Shown piece after piece: positions 1-7,089 of a DNA stretch of 23,317 bases. This DNA comes from an uncultured Porphyromonadaceae bacterium. Lineage in GTDB: Bacteria; Bacteroidota; Bacteroidia; Bacteroidales; Muribaculaceae. The notes under the pieces are model-generated. The model saw nothing but the letters and a program-made list of their open reading frames with translations, did no database searches and had not been told where the DNA came from. The stretch's first letter is position 1; the number at the start of each line of letters is the position of its first letter. The translations under genes and the position numbers were made by a program. The stretch is from NCBI GenBank assembly GCA_905193485.1, contig CAJJOX010000006.1, positions 1 to 23,317 of the forward strand, given 5' to 3'.

Positions 1-1
1 C

Positions 2-991
2 TCCTACGGTACAAAAAAAAAAGCCTCACACTCCCCCAAAACAGCCGGCCTCACACCTCTACAGCTCACACAAATATCCGATCCCTCGCAGGCACGCGAC
101 GAACGTTGCAACATAATCAACGTGGTCGACGAATCGGTGAAGGTCGAACCCGGCATAGCCACTGCCGAAGCCGGCAAAGCTGCCTTCGCGGCTCTCGAGC
201 GTGCAGTCACCGACTTGCGGGCCGGCACAATCGACGCTCTCGTCACAGCTCCGATCAACAAACACAACATACATAGCGACGAGTTCTCCTTTCCTGGACA
301 TACCGAATATCTTGAGTCATCTCTCGGCGATAACGAGGATCACGCGCTGATGATTCTGTGCAACGACACCGTACGCGTTGCACTCGTCACCATCCACGAA
401 CCGATATCAAAAGTGGCGTCGATGATCACACGCGAAAACGTGTTGGCCAAAATTGAAGCATTCGCACAATCGATCACCGCCGACTTCGGCATCGGACATC
501 CGCGCATAGCGGTGCTCGCCCTTAATCCCCATTCCGGCGAGGACGGCCTTATCGGCCCGGAAGAACAAAACGAGATTGCGCCCGCCATCGCCGATGCCCA
601 GCAAAAAAAGATCAACTGTTTCGGGCCATACGCCGCCGACGGCTTCTGGGGCAGCGGCATGTTCAAACGCTTCGACGGAGTTCTGGCAATGTATCACGAC
701 CAGGGACTTGCTCCGTTCAAGACCCTCGCGATGGACGCAGGAGTCAACTTCACTGCCGGACTGAAATACGTGCGCACATCCCCCGACCACGGCACCGGCT
801 ACGATATCGCAGGCACCGGCAGTGCATCCGCCGAATCGATGCGGCAGGCCGTCTACACGGCAATCGACGTGATCCGCAACCGGCGCAATCACCAGCGCAT
901 CACCCGCAATCCGCTCCGCAAGCAATATGTCGAGAAAAACAAAAAAGACAACGTGGTGCTTGACCTGACGAAATCCGACGACGAAAAATAA
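2..991 (+). CDS. pdxA: 4-hydroxythreonine-4-phosphate dehydrogenase, 5' end cut off by the window
   Basis: PdxA oxidises 4-phosphohydroxy-L-threonine with NAD(P) in the cytoplasmic DXP-dependent pathway to pyridoxal 5'-phosphate. The reading frame is open from base 2 with no in-frame stop, so the true start lies left of the window; a GTG at 122 is inside the conserved protein and is not the start. About 329 codons remain, a little short of the full family length. The three metal-binding histidine regions are visible: PGHTEYLE, MYHDQGLAPFK and TSPDHGTGYDIAGTG. The C-terminal tail after about residue 295 is Lys/Asp-rich and charged. The GtrA-like gene begins 30 bp downstream on the same strand, suggesting co-transcription. 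The family call is firm; only the N-terminus is unseen. Confidence 0.96.
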   Translation, partial: SYGTKKKASHSPKTAGLTPLQLTQISDPSQARDERCNIINVVDESVKVEPGIATAEAGKAAFAALERAVTDLRAGTIDALVTAPINKHNIHSDEFSFPGHTEYLESSLGDNEDHALMILCNDTVRVALVTIHEPISKVASMITRENVLAKIEAFAQSITADFGIGHPRIAVLALNPHSGEDGLIGPEEQNEIAPAIADAQQKKINCFGPYAADGFWGSGMFKRFDGVLAMYHDQGLAPFKTLAMDAGVNFTAGLKYVRTSPDHGTGYDIAGTGSASAESMRQAVYTAIDVIRNRRNHQRITRNPLRKQYVEKNKKDNVVLDLTKSDDEK

Positions 992-1021
992 ATTGCCTCC
1001 CCATATTTTTCCACGACTCCG

Positions 1022-1549
1022 ATGAGCAAGCTCCACAACGTAGGCACCAATTTCATACGCAGCGACAAATTCATCTATTCGCTGCTGCGGGCCGGCGTGG
1101 CTTCTCAGGTCGCTTCCTGGATTGACCTTTTCACCGGATTCGCCCTTTTTGCCTGGTGCGGTCTTGCTCCCTGGCTCTCCACGGCCATCGGCGCCACAAT
1201 CGGCGGAGTGATCAATTGCGTGATCAACTTCCACTTCACCTTTCACGCCCGCGAATGCTCCTGGCGTGCCGTGATTGTGAAATACACAATGGTATGGATA
1301 GGAAGCCTCCTGCTCAATTCTTTCGGAACGCAAGGACTCTATTGGCTTCTCAATCACTGGCCTTGGCTCGAAACTATCGGATTCCGGCCTGACGGCTATT
1401 ATGCCGCCGCCCGACTGATTGTGAGCGGAATCGTTTCCCTATTCTGGAATCTGCTGCTGCAGGCCAAATTCGTTTACCGGATCTCTAAATTCGACCCTTA
1501 CGCCATCCGCCTGATGAATACACTCATCCCCAGAACGGGAAATAAATAA
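1022..1549 (+). CDS. GtrA-like family integral membrane protein
   Basis: A 175-residue protein with four predicted membrane helices, roughly residues 20-42, 45-68, 85-108 and 127-150. The pattern LLRAGVASQVASWID at the start of helix 1 and the FTFHAR loop fit the GtrA/DPMS family. Members of this family help move polyprenyl-linked sugars across the inner membrane or assist glycosyltransferases that decorate polysaccharides and teichoic acids. The substrate cannot be read from the sequence, and no glycosyltransferase lies next to it here. It starts 30 bp after pdxA and ends 38 bp before the acyltransferase, so the three genes probably form one unit. The ATG at 1022 leaves a short basic N-terminal segment before the first helix, as is usual for the family. 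Confidence 0.82.
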   Translation: MSKLHNVGTNFIRSDKFIYSLLRAGVASQVASWIDLFTGFALFAWCGLAPWLSTAIGATIGGVINCVINFHFTFHARECSWRAVIVKYTMVWIGSLLLNSFGTQGLYWLLNHWPWLETIGFRPDGYYAAARLIVSGIVSLFWNLLLQAKFVYRISKFDPYAIRLMNTLIPRTGNK

Positions 1550-1587
1550 TCCGGCATCTGTCCGGAATAACATCACATCTTACAACC

Positions 1588-2451
1588 ATGTCATCATCAG
1601 AAACAGACGATTATAAGGATTTGCGACCCGACGTGCTCAACTACGACGACATACGGGCCTTGATTCCTCGACTCGACGGACACGAAAAGCTCGTTAACGC
1701 CCTCCTGCACTTCCTGTCGGTCGATAAAGTGAACGCCGTACACAGCAAACTGATGGATACGCCGGGCCCTGAATTTGTGCGCCGCATTCTTTTCGAGGAA
1801 TTCCGCATCAAACTGCGCATCGACAACGAAGAGCGGCTCGAACACCTGCCCGAAGGCGCTTTCATAACCGTCAGCAATCACCCGTTCGGTGCGCTCGACG
1901 GCATAACACTCATCTACCTCATCACCCGGCACCGTCCGAAATTCCGGGTAATGGTCAATCTCATTCTGAACCGCATCACAGCCATGCGGCCCAATTTCAT
2001 CGCGGTCGACGCCATGGCCAGCGATGATCCTTCCAAACGGCAAGTATCCGTCAACGGTATCCGTCAGGCTTTGCGACAGCTTCGCGAAGGCGAGCCTGTC
2101 GGCTTTTTCCCCGCCGGAGCCATGAGCACGATCAACTGGCGCGGACGCCTGCTTGACCGTCAGTGGCAACCCACGGTCATCCAGATTATCCGTAAAGCCA
2201 ATGTGCCCGTAATCCCGATTTTCTTTCATGGCAGCAACAGCTGGTGGTGCAACATACTCGGCAAAGTATGCTGGCCGGCACGCTCTTTACGACTCCCTGC
2301 CGAAGTGTGGCGTAAGATAGGCAAAGAAATACACGTGAGCATCGGCGAACCGATCTCCCCCGAGGAACAGGTCGCCCACGGCGGCAGCGTGGAAGAGTTC
2401 GGCCGTTTCCTCCGCGAAAAAACCTATGAGCTGCGCGAACGGTATCACTGA
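1588..2451 (+). CDS. PlsC-type lysolipid acyltransferase (hemolysin-like branch)
   Basis: A 287-residue acyltransferase of the glycerol-3-phosphate/1-acylglycerol-3-phosphate superfamily, expected to transfer an acyl chain to a hydroxyl of a lipid precursor at the inner membrane. The catalytic block reads SNHPFGALDG at residues 96-105, where His98 and Asp104 are separated by five residues rather than the textbook four. FFPAGAMS at 173-180 matches the FPEGTRS block that binds the phosphate, and VPVIPIFFHG at 206-215 is the fourth block. There is no signal peptide; the N-terminal 80 residues are charged. The branch with NHPFG-type motifs includes proteins annotated as putative hemolysins and O-acyltransferases of amino-acid lipids, so the acceptor may be a lyso-amino-acid lipid rather than lysophosphatidate. 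That acceptor is inference. Confidence 0.85.
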   Translation: MSSSETDDYKDLRPDVLNYDDIRALIPRLDGHEKLVNALLHFLSVDKVNAVHSKLMDTPGPEFVRRILFEEFRIKLRIDNEERLEHLPEGAFITVSNHPFGALDGITLIYLITRHRPKFRVMVNLILNRITAMRPNFIAVDAMASDDPSKRQVSVNGIRQALRQLREGEPVGFFPAGAMSTINWRGRLLDRQWQPTVIQIIRKANVPVIPIFFHGSNSWWCNILGKVCWPARSLRLPAEVWRKIGKEIHVSIGEPISPEEQVAHGGSVEEFGRFLREKTYELRERYH

Positions 2452-2606
2452 TCTTGCATTCGGCAACGACAATCGCCCATGTAGCTACGTTTAATATCAT
2501 TAACAAACACCACCCTTATTTTAACTTTGATTACCACACCAACAAAGCATAGGACGATATTTTAACCGATATAAACAAAAATAAGAATATATTAAAGTAA
2601 AAAATT

Positions 2607-2636
2607 TTTGCAATTTGCAAATAACAAGTACTTTTA
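2607..2636 (+). promoter_or_regulatory. Predicted Bacteroidetes-type promoter for the inositol-phosphate synthase gene
   Basis: A TTTG at 2607-2610 lies 18 bp before TACTTTTA at 2629-2636, a one-mismatch copy of the Bacteroidetes -7 box TAnnTTTG. This would give a leader of about 95 nt before the ATG at 2738. A perfect 10-bp palindrome, ATTTGCAAAT, sits between the boxes at 2613-2622. A second exact -7 box, TAACTTTG at 2522-2529, has no TTTG at the expected distance. The whole spacer 2452-2737 is strongly AT-rich and holds no supportable ORF. Confidence 0.4.
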
Positions 2637-2737
2637 CGGCTCATAATGCTCCGCAGCACAGCGACAGCGGCAGCGGACTACAACCTTAGATTGAAAAAAA
2701 CAATAACAACAAACTAAAAATTTACTTTCAGTAAATC

Positions 2738-4045
2738 ATGAACGCAACAAACGTAAAACCCGCTGACGGCAAGCTTGGCGTACTCGTAGTAGGCCTTGGC
2801 GCTGTCACCACAACATTCATGACCGGCGTCCTGATGACCCGCAAAGGACTCGCCAAACCGGTCGGTTCGATGACCCAGTATGACAAAATCCGCGTTGGCA
2901 AAGGAGCCGACAAGAAATATCTCAAATACAATGAGATCGTGCCCATCGCATCGCTCGACGACATCGTGTTCGGCGCCTGGGACGTTTATCCCGCCAATGC
3001 CTACGAAAGCGCCATCAACGCCGAGGTGTTAAAAGAAAAAGACATCAACCCCGTCAAAGACGAGCTTGAAGCCATCAAACCTATGAAAGCCGCTTTCGAC
3101 CACAACTATGCTAAACGCCTCGACGGCGACAACATCATGGTTGGCAAGACCCGCTGGGAAATGGTCGAACAGCTCCGCAAAGACATCCGCGACTTCAAGG
3201 AAAAGAACGGCTGCAGCCGCATCGTAGTGCTCTGGGCCGCTTCCACCGAAGTCTATGTCCCGGTTGACGAAAACGTTCACGGAACCCTCGCCGCTCTCGA
3301 AGCTGCAATGAAAGCCGACGACAAGGAACACATCGCTCCCTCGATGTGCTACGCTTATGCTGCTCTTCAGGAAGGCGCTCCATTCATCATGGGCGCACCC
3401 AACACCACCGTCGACATCCCCGCTATGTGGGAACTCAGCGAAAAAACAGGCATGCCTATCGCCGGCAAGGACTTCAAGACCGGACAGACTCTCGTTAAAT
3501 CAGGATTCGCACCCATCATCGGCACTCGTTGCCTCGGCCTCAGCGGCTGGTTCTCGACAAACATTCTCGGTAACCGTGACGGCCTCGTCCTCGACGAACC
3601 CGCCAACTTCCGCACAAAAGAAGTTTCGAAACTTTCGACTCTCGAATCGATTCTCGTGCCCGAAAAACAGCCCGACCTCTACACCGACTACTATCACAAA
3701 GTGCGCATCAACTACTATCCCCCGCGCAACGACAACAAAGAAGGCTGGGACAACATCGACATCTTCGGATGGATGGGCTATCCCATGCAGATAAAGATCA
3801 ACTTCCTCTGCCGCGACTCAATCCTCGCCGCTCCTCTTTGCCTCGACCTCGTGCTCCTCAGCGACCTCGCCGCACGTGCAGGACGTCACGGCATACAGCG
3901 CTTCCTGAGCTTCTTCCTCAAGAGCCCGATGCACGACTACACAAAAGGCGAAGTGCCCGTCAATCACCTCTTCCAGCAATACGTGATGCTGAAGAACGCC
4001 ATCCGTGAGATGGGCGGTTACGAAGCCGACGAAGAAATCGACTAA
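2738..4045 (+). CDS. ino1: myo-inositol-1-phosphate synthase (inositol-3-phosphate synthase)
   Basis: This enzyme converts glucose 6-phosphate to L-myo-inositol 1-phosphate using bound NAD, and is the committed step for making inositol. At 435 residues it has bacterial rather than the longer fungal length. The N-terminal Rossmann loop is GLGAVTTT at residues 19-26. Later conserved blocks include KTGQTLVKSGFAP, NILGNRDG and INFLCRDSILAAPL, which carry NAD and substrate contacts in this family. In gut Bacteroidetes the product feeds phosphatidylinositol and inositol sphingolipids (established for Bacteroides). It stands alone here: a 286-bp AT-rich spacer precedes it and a clear terminator follows within 35 bp. 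The partner phosphatidyltransferase and phosphatase genes are not in the window. Codons end in C unusually often, consistent with strong expression. Confidence 0.95.
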   Translation: MNATNVKPADGKLGVLVVGLGAVTTTFMTGVLMTRKGLAKPVGSMTQYDKIRVGKGADKKYLKYNEIVPIASLDDIVFGAWDVYPANAYESAINAEVLKEKDINPVKDELEAIKPMKAAFDHNYAKRLDGDNIMVGKTRWEMVEQLRKDIRDFKEKNGCSRIVVLWAASTEVYVPVDENVHGTLAALEAAMKADDKEHIAPSMCYAYAALQEGAPFIMGAPNTTVDIPAMWELSEKTGMPIAGKDFKTGQTLVKSGFAPIIGTRCLGLSGWFSTNILGNRDGLVLDEPANFRTKEVSKLSTLESILVPEKQPDLYTDYYHKVRINYYPPRNDNKEGWDNIDIFGWMGYPMQIKINFLCRDSILAAPLCLDLVLLSDLAARAGRHGIQRFLSFFLKSPMHDYTKGEVPVNHLFQQYVMLKNAIREMGGYEADEEID

Positions 4046-4078
4046 AGCACAACCCTCCCTTTCAACTAATTCAAGTAG

Positions 4079-4112
4079 AAGAGGTCACACCATAACGGTG
4101 AGACCTCTTTTA
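4079..4112 (+). terminator. Rho-independent terminator after the inositol-phosphate synthase gene
   Basis: AAGAGGTC (4079-4086) pairs with GACCTCTT (4102-4109). After a symmetric A/A mismatch, CACC (4088-4091) pairs with GGTG (4097-4100) around the loop ATAAC. The stem ends in a short run of T on the plus strand. Located 34 bp after the stop codon, it fits a terminator that isolates this gene from the next. Confidence 0.82.
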
Positions 4113-4190
4113 CTTTCATGACCCGCAGAACAATCCGGGAGTGAAGGCAGTTATAATTCACGGGAGATTTCCCGCTAAAGCACTACAATC

Positions 4191-4649
4191 ATGAAAACCT
4201 GTAAAAGACTTCTCGTCATGTGTGTGACAGCCGCGGCTCTTTTGCTTCCGGCACTCACCTCATGCAATGACAAAGGCGGCAATGCCGACACTAAACCCGA
4301 ATCACCGGCGGCTCAACGCGATGTCAACGCCATAATCGCAACTATCGACAATTATGCCTTAAGCGTAAAAAACGCCACCTCGGTTGAGGAAATCTCCGAA
4401 CTCGACAGCGAGTTTGCAAAGGCGATAGGCAAATATGCCGATTCAAAGGATCCGGTCAATGCCGCTGACCGCCAAGCGATCCTGTCAGCCACCGAACGGC
4501 TTTCCATAACCATCAACGGCCGCGTCAAGGATCTTGAAGGGCAGGCACCGATGACACTTGAAGAAATTCAGGAACAAAAAGACATACTTGCGGCCGACCT
4601 CGACAAATGCAAGACCGTGGGACAGGTCGTGCAGATGGCCACCTACTGA
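4191..4649 (+). CDS. Small lipoprotein of unknown function
   Basis: A 152-residue protein with a signal peptide II: basic start, a hydrophobic core and the lipobox LTSC, with Cys25 as the lipidated residue. After a low-complexity linker rich in Asn, Asp, Pro and Ala (residues 26-42) the mature part is charged and mostly helical in character, with segments such as TSVEEISELDSEFAKAIGKY and LEEIQEQKDILAADL. It has no catalytic motif I can name and I do not recognise the family. It is probably anchored in the outer or inner membrane and faces the periplasm. The gene follows the inositol-phosphate synthase terminator by about 80 bp, and a small dyad CGGGA-GATT-TCCCG (4161-4174) precedes its start. 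No canonical promoter box is visible. Confidence 0.75.
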   Translation: MKTCKRLLVMCVTAAALLLPALTSCNDKGGNADTKPESPAAQRDVNAIIATIDNYALSVKNATSVEEISELDSEFAKAIGKYADSKDPVNAADRQAILSATERLSITINGRVKDLEGQAPMTLEEIQEQKDILAADLDKCKTVGQVVQMATY

Positions 4650-4713
4650 TCGGGCAGCCTACCATAACGCCGGCAAGACGACAAATTCGCTCCGGCACCC
4701 GGTATTCCGGCGA

Positions 4714-4721
4714 TATCTTTG
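4714..4721 (+). promoter_or_regulatory. Predicted -7 promoter box before the lipobox/TM protein gene
   Basis: TATCTTTG matches the Bacteroidetes -7 consensus TAnnTTTG exactly and ends 33 bp before the ATG at 4755. No TTTG lies at the expected upstream distance, so only half of the promoter is supported. Confidence 0.4.
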
Positions 4722-4754
4722 CACTCGTAAATCACACGCAATTTTATCGTCAAA

Positions 4755-5240
4755 ATGTCTTTTTACATCAATCACGCACGCCTGAATCTCCTCATATCGG
4801 CATCGTCAATCCTGCTTCTCACGGCATGCTCCACATCCCGCAATGAAACATCGTCGGTCAACACCGATTGCTCTGCCGGCCGCATTTCCATATCGCGTGC
4901 CGGATTGCTGCGCCTCGATTCCGTGACAAGCCAATTCCGGTTCAGCGTCGACAGCATCGCGATCATAATCCCCCGACAAGACACCGCAACCGCACCGCAA
5001 CCCGTGCTCGTCACCATGCACGGAGTCAAAGCATCACGCGAAAGAAACGCGACGACATCTCTCATCCGCACGACCGCCACAGACAGCTCGATGCATAGCG
5101 CCGCAACCCTGCGACATCACACATTTTCGGCATCCGCAAAAAAGCCATCGTCAATCTCCGGCCACATCGTGAAAATAGCCTTGGCCTTTGCCGCGTTACT
5201 GCTTCTAATTGCTTTATTTCGCCGTTTTATGAAAAAATAG
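4755..5240 (+). CDS. Lipoprotein with C-terminal membrane helix, u-spanin-like layout, function unknown
   Basis: A 161-residue protein with two membrane anchors of different kinds. At the N-terminus is a signal peptide II ending in the lipobox LTAC (Cys25). At the C-terminus is a strongly hydrophobic helix at about residues 138-155, followed by RRFMKK. The mature middle part is Ser/Thr/Arg-rich and beta-like, with the phrases LRLDSVTSQF and SVDSIAII. One protein tied to the outer membrane by lipid and to the inner membrane by a helix is the known layout of phage u-spanins such as T1 gp11. Similar DS- and RT-rich small lipoproteins occur beside phage lysozymes in Bacteroidetes, but no other phage gene is present here. 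The function is unknown, and an ordinary envelope-linking protein is just as possible. The ATG at 4755 is the only start that keeps the signal peptide. Confidence 0.65.
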   Translation: MSFYINHARLNLLISASSILLLTACSTSRNETSSVNTDCSAGRISISRAGLLRLDSVTSQFRFSVDSIAIIIPRQDTATAPQPVLVTMHGVKASRERNATTSLIRTTATDSSMHSAATLRHHTFSASAKKPSSISGHIVKIALAFAALLLLIALFRRFMKK

Positions 5241-5250
5241 AGTAATTTTG
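5217..5250 (+). promoter_or_regulatory. Predicted Bacteroidetes-type promoter for the FMN/Fe-S membrane protein gene
   Basis: TAATTTTG (5243-5250) is an exact -7 box. TTTC at 5217-5220, one mismatch from TTTG, lies 22 bp upstream, slightly wide. The ATG is only 19 bp past the box. A perfect 5-bp hairpin, AGAGC-AAATC-GCTCT, occupies 5252-5266 and would lie at the very 5' end of the message, just before the start codon. Confidence 0.5.
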
Positions 5251-5269
5251 CAGAGCAAATCGCTCTACA

Positions 5270-6400
5270 ATGAAACGAAAAGACAAATCGAAAAACAAGT
5301 CCCGTACCGGTCTTGCCGCCAATATAGTCAGCCTCATCGCCGTATTTCTGTTCATGGCCGCCGCGGCCCTCATGCAGAGCGGCCGCCTATTCGGCCATAC
5401 ACCCGGTAAAACCGCTGACAACGACACCGCAGCCACCGGCGCCATGGCCGGCGACACCGTTGTGATCAACACATCCGGTCTTGCATCCGACATAACCGGC
5501 TACAGCGGTCCCGTACCCGTCGAAATAAAGATCTTCAAAGGAACGGTTGTGTCCGTCACCCCGCTCGACAATTCGGAAACCCCCGGATTCTTCAATCGAG
5601 TCATCAAAAGCGGAATCACCGATAAATGGAACGGGTTGACGGTTGAAAAAGCCGCTGCACTCCATGTCGACGGAGTAAGCGGCGCCACATTCTCATCGAC
5701 GGCTCTGATCAAAAACGTGCAGACGGGTCTTGACTCCTATCTGAAAGAAAAAGGCAAAGGCTCGGCCTCGGCACAAACCGCCGGAAGCACCGACGAAAAG
5801 CATTCGGCGGCATTCTTCGCCGCTCTTGCCGTGCTTATTGCCGCAATGTCTGTTCCCCTATTCATCAAGAACCCCCGATACCGCATCGCCCAACAGATCC
5901 TCAACACGGCCGTGCTCGGTTTCTGGGCCGGCTCTTTTGTCGATTACACGATGATGCTTGGTCTGGTCGGCGGAGGCGTCACATCATCGACATCGGCAAT
6001 CGCGATACTGATGCTCATAAGCGCTTTCATTTATCCGTTATTCGGCAAACACGGCTATTATTGCGCATGGGTATGCCCTCTCGGCTCACTCCAGGAGCTC
6101 GCATCCCGCTGCAACCCGAATCACCATATCACATTGTCGAAACGCACCGTCAAAATCCTCACATCATTCCGTATGATCCTGTGGGCCGCGCTGATGGTGT
6201 GCCTATGGAGCGGCATCTGGATGAGCTGGATCGACTATGAGCTATTCACAGCCTTTCTCGTCGGCAGTGCATCCGTCGGTGTAGTCGCGGCCGGAGCCGT
6301 CATCATACTGCTCTCAATCTTCATTCCGCGTCCCTACTGCCGCTTTGTGTGCCCCACAGGCACCCTTCTGCGTATGTCGCAAGACATCACAGCCAAATAA
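5270..6400 (+). CDS. FMN-binding, 4Fe-4S-type polytopic membrane protein (NosR/NirI-like)
   Basis: A 376-residue inner-membrane redox protein. Residues 17-36 form a first membrane helix. Residues 60-157 are an exported FMN-binding domain with the flavin-transferase motif DGVSGAT at 134-140; Thr140 is the expected site of covalent FMN attachment by ApbE. From residue 180 there are about five helices, with two CX3CP motifs, YYCAWVCP (Cys265/Cys269) and PYCRFVCP (Cys357/Cys361), as in NosR/NirI and related electron-transfer proteins. The full soluble ferredoxin domain of NosR is absent, so this is a compact version. It probably passes electrons across the membrane to an extracytoplasmic acceptor. 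The next gene, 30 bp downstream, encodes a membrane-anchored nitroreductase that could be that acceptor (inference). Confidence 0.85.
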   Translation: MKRKDKSKNKSRTGLAANIVSLIAVFLFMAAAALMQSGRLFGHTPGKTADNDTAATGAMAGDTVVINTSGLASDITGYSGPVPVEIKIFKGTVVSVTPLDNSETPGFFNRVIKSGITDKWNGLTVEKAAALHVDGVSGATFSSTALIKNVQTGLDSYLKEKGKGSASAQTAGSTDEKHSAAFFAALAVLIAAMSVPLFIKNPRYRIAQQILNTAVLGFWAGSFVDYTMMLGLVGGGVTSSTSAIAILMLISAFIYPLFGKHGYYCAWVCPLGSLQELASRCNPNHHITLSKRTVKILTSFRMILWAALMVCLWSGIWMSWIDYELFTAFLVGSASVGVVAAGAVIILLSIFIPRPYCRFVCPTGTLLRMSQDITAK

Positions 6401-6430
6401 ATCTCCCGTATATCCCACGACACCCTTAAA

Positions 6431-7075
6431 ATGAAAACTACCCACATCATAATCGCGGCGCTCACTGTAGCGTTATGCATAGTCACCTATAAGCTCGCCG
6501 AAAGCAACGACACGACTCCGACGCCCGACGCCACAACGGCTGCACCAGCCAAATCGCCCTCGGCGGCCGCCGTACAAAACATTATGACCCGCTCAAGCAT
6601 CCGGGCTTACTCCGACCGCGAGGTGACAGCAGTTCAGATCGACACCCTGCTCCGCGCGGCAATGGCCGCCCCCACCGCACGCGACTGCCGCCCCTGGAAG
6701 TTTGTCGTCATCACCGACCGTGCCATTCTCGACAGCATTGCAGCCCATAAACACAACTATGCCATGGCCGCAGAAGCTCAGGCTGCGGTCGTTGTGTGCG
6801 GCGACATGACAAAAGCGATGGACGGCGACGGACGCGACTATTGGATTCAAGACTGCTCGGCCGCTACCGAAAACCTCCTCCTCGCGGCCCACGCCATCCG
6901 CCTCGGAGCCGTCTGGTGCGGAGTCTATCCCATCCCCGACCGCATCTCATTCGTCACCAAGTTGCTCGATCTTCCGCCCGAACTGATCCCGCTCAACATC
7001 ATTCCGATAGGCTATCCCAAGGGAGAGGCTACACCAAAAGAAAAGTATGACCCGTCAAATATTATAAAACGCTAA
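6431..7075 (+). CDS. Membrane-anchored nitroreductase-family flavoprotein
   Basis: A 214-residue nitroreductase-fold protein, expected to bind FMN and reduce an unknown substrate. The family start RSSIRAYSD is at residues 54-62, followed by AAMAAPTARDCRPWKF (76-91) for FMN contact, then AATENLLLAAHAIRLGAVW (144-162) and the GYPKGE end block (194-199). Unlike the usual soluble cytoplasmic members, it has a hydrophobic N-terminal segment (residues 5-20) and a Pro/Thr/Ala-rich linker (about 28-48). The residue before Cys16 is Leu, so it does not look like a lipobox, and a signal anchor facing the periplasm is more likely. It lies 30 bp after the FMN/Fe-S membrane protein gene and 14 bp before the LOG-family gene. 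The substrate is unknown. Confidence 0.88.
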   Translation: MKTTHIIIAALTVALCIVTYKLAESNDTTPTPDATTAAPAKSPSAAAVQNIMTRSSIRAYSDREVTAVQIDTLLRAAMAAPTARDCRPWKFVVITDRAILDSIAAHKHNYAMAAEAQAAVVVCGDMTKAMDGDGRDYWIQDCSAATENLLLAAHAIRLGAVWCGVYPIPDRISFVTKLLDLPPELIPLNIIPIGYPKGEATPKEKYDPSNIIKR

Positions 7076-7089
7076 CAATACAACAATCG

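Noticed and set aside
122..991. A GTG at 122 as the pdxA start
   Set aside because: The frame is open back to base 2 and the upstream codons encode recognisable PdxA sequence, so the gene is truncated by the window edge.
407..1357. A 316-codon minus-strand open frame
   Set aside because: It runs antisense through pdxA and the GtrA-like gene, shows no domain, and both plus-strand products are well supported.
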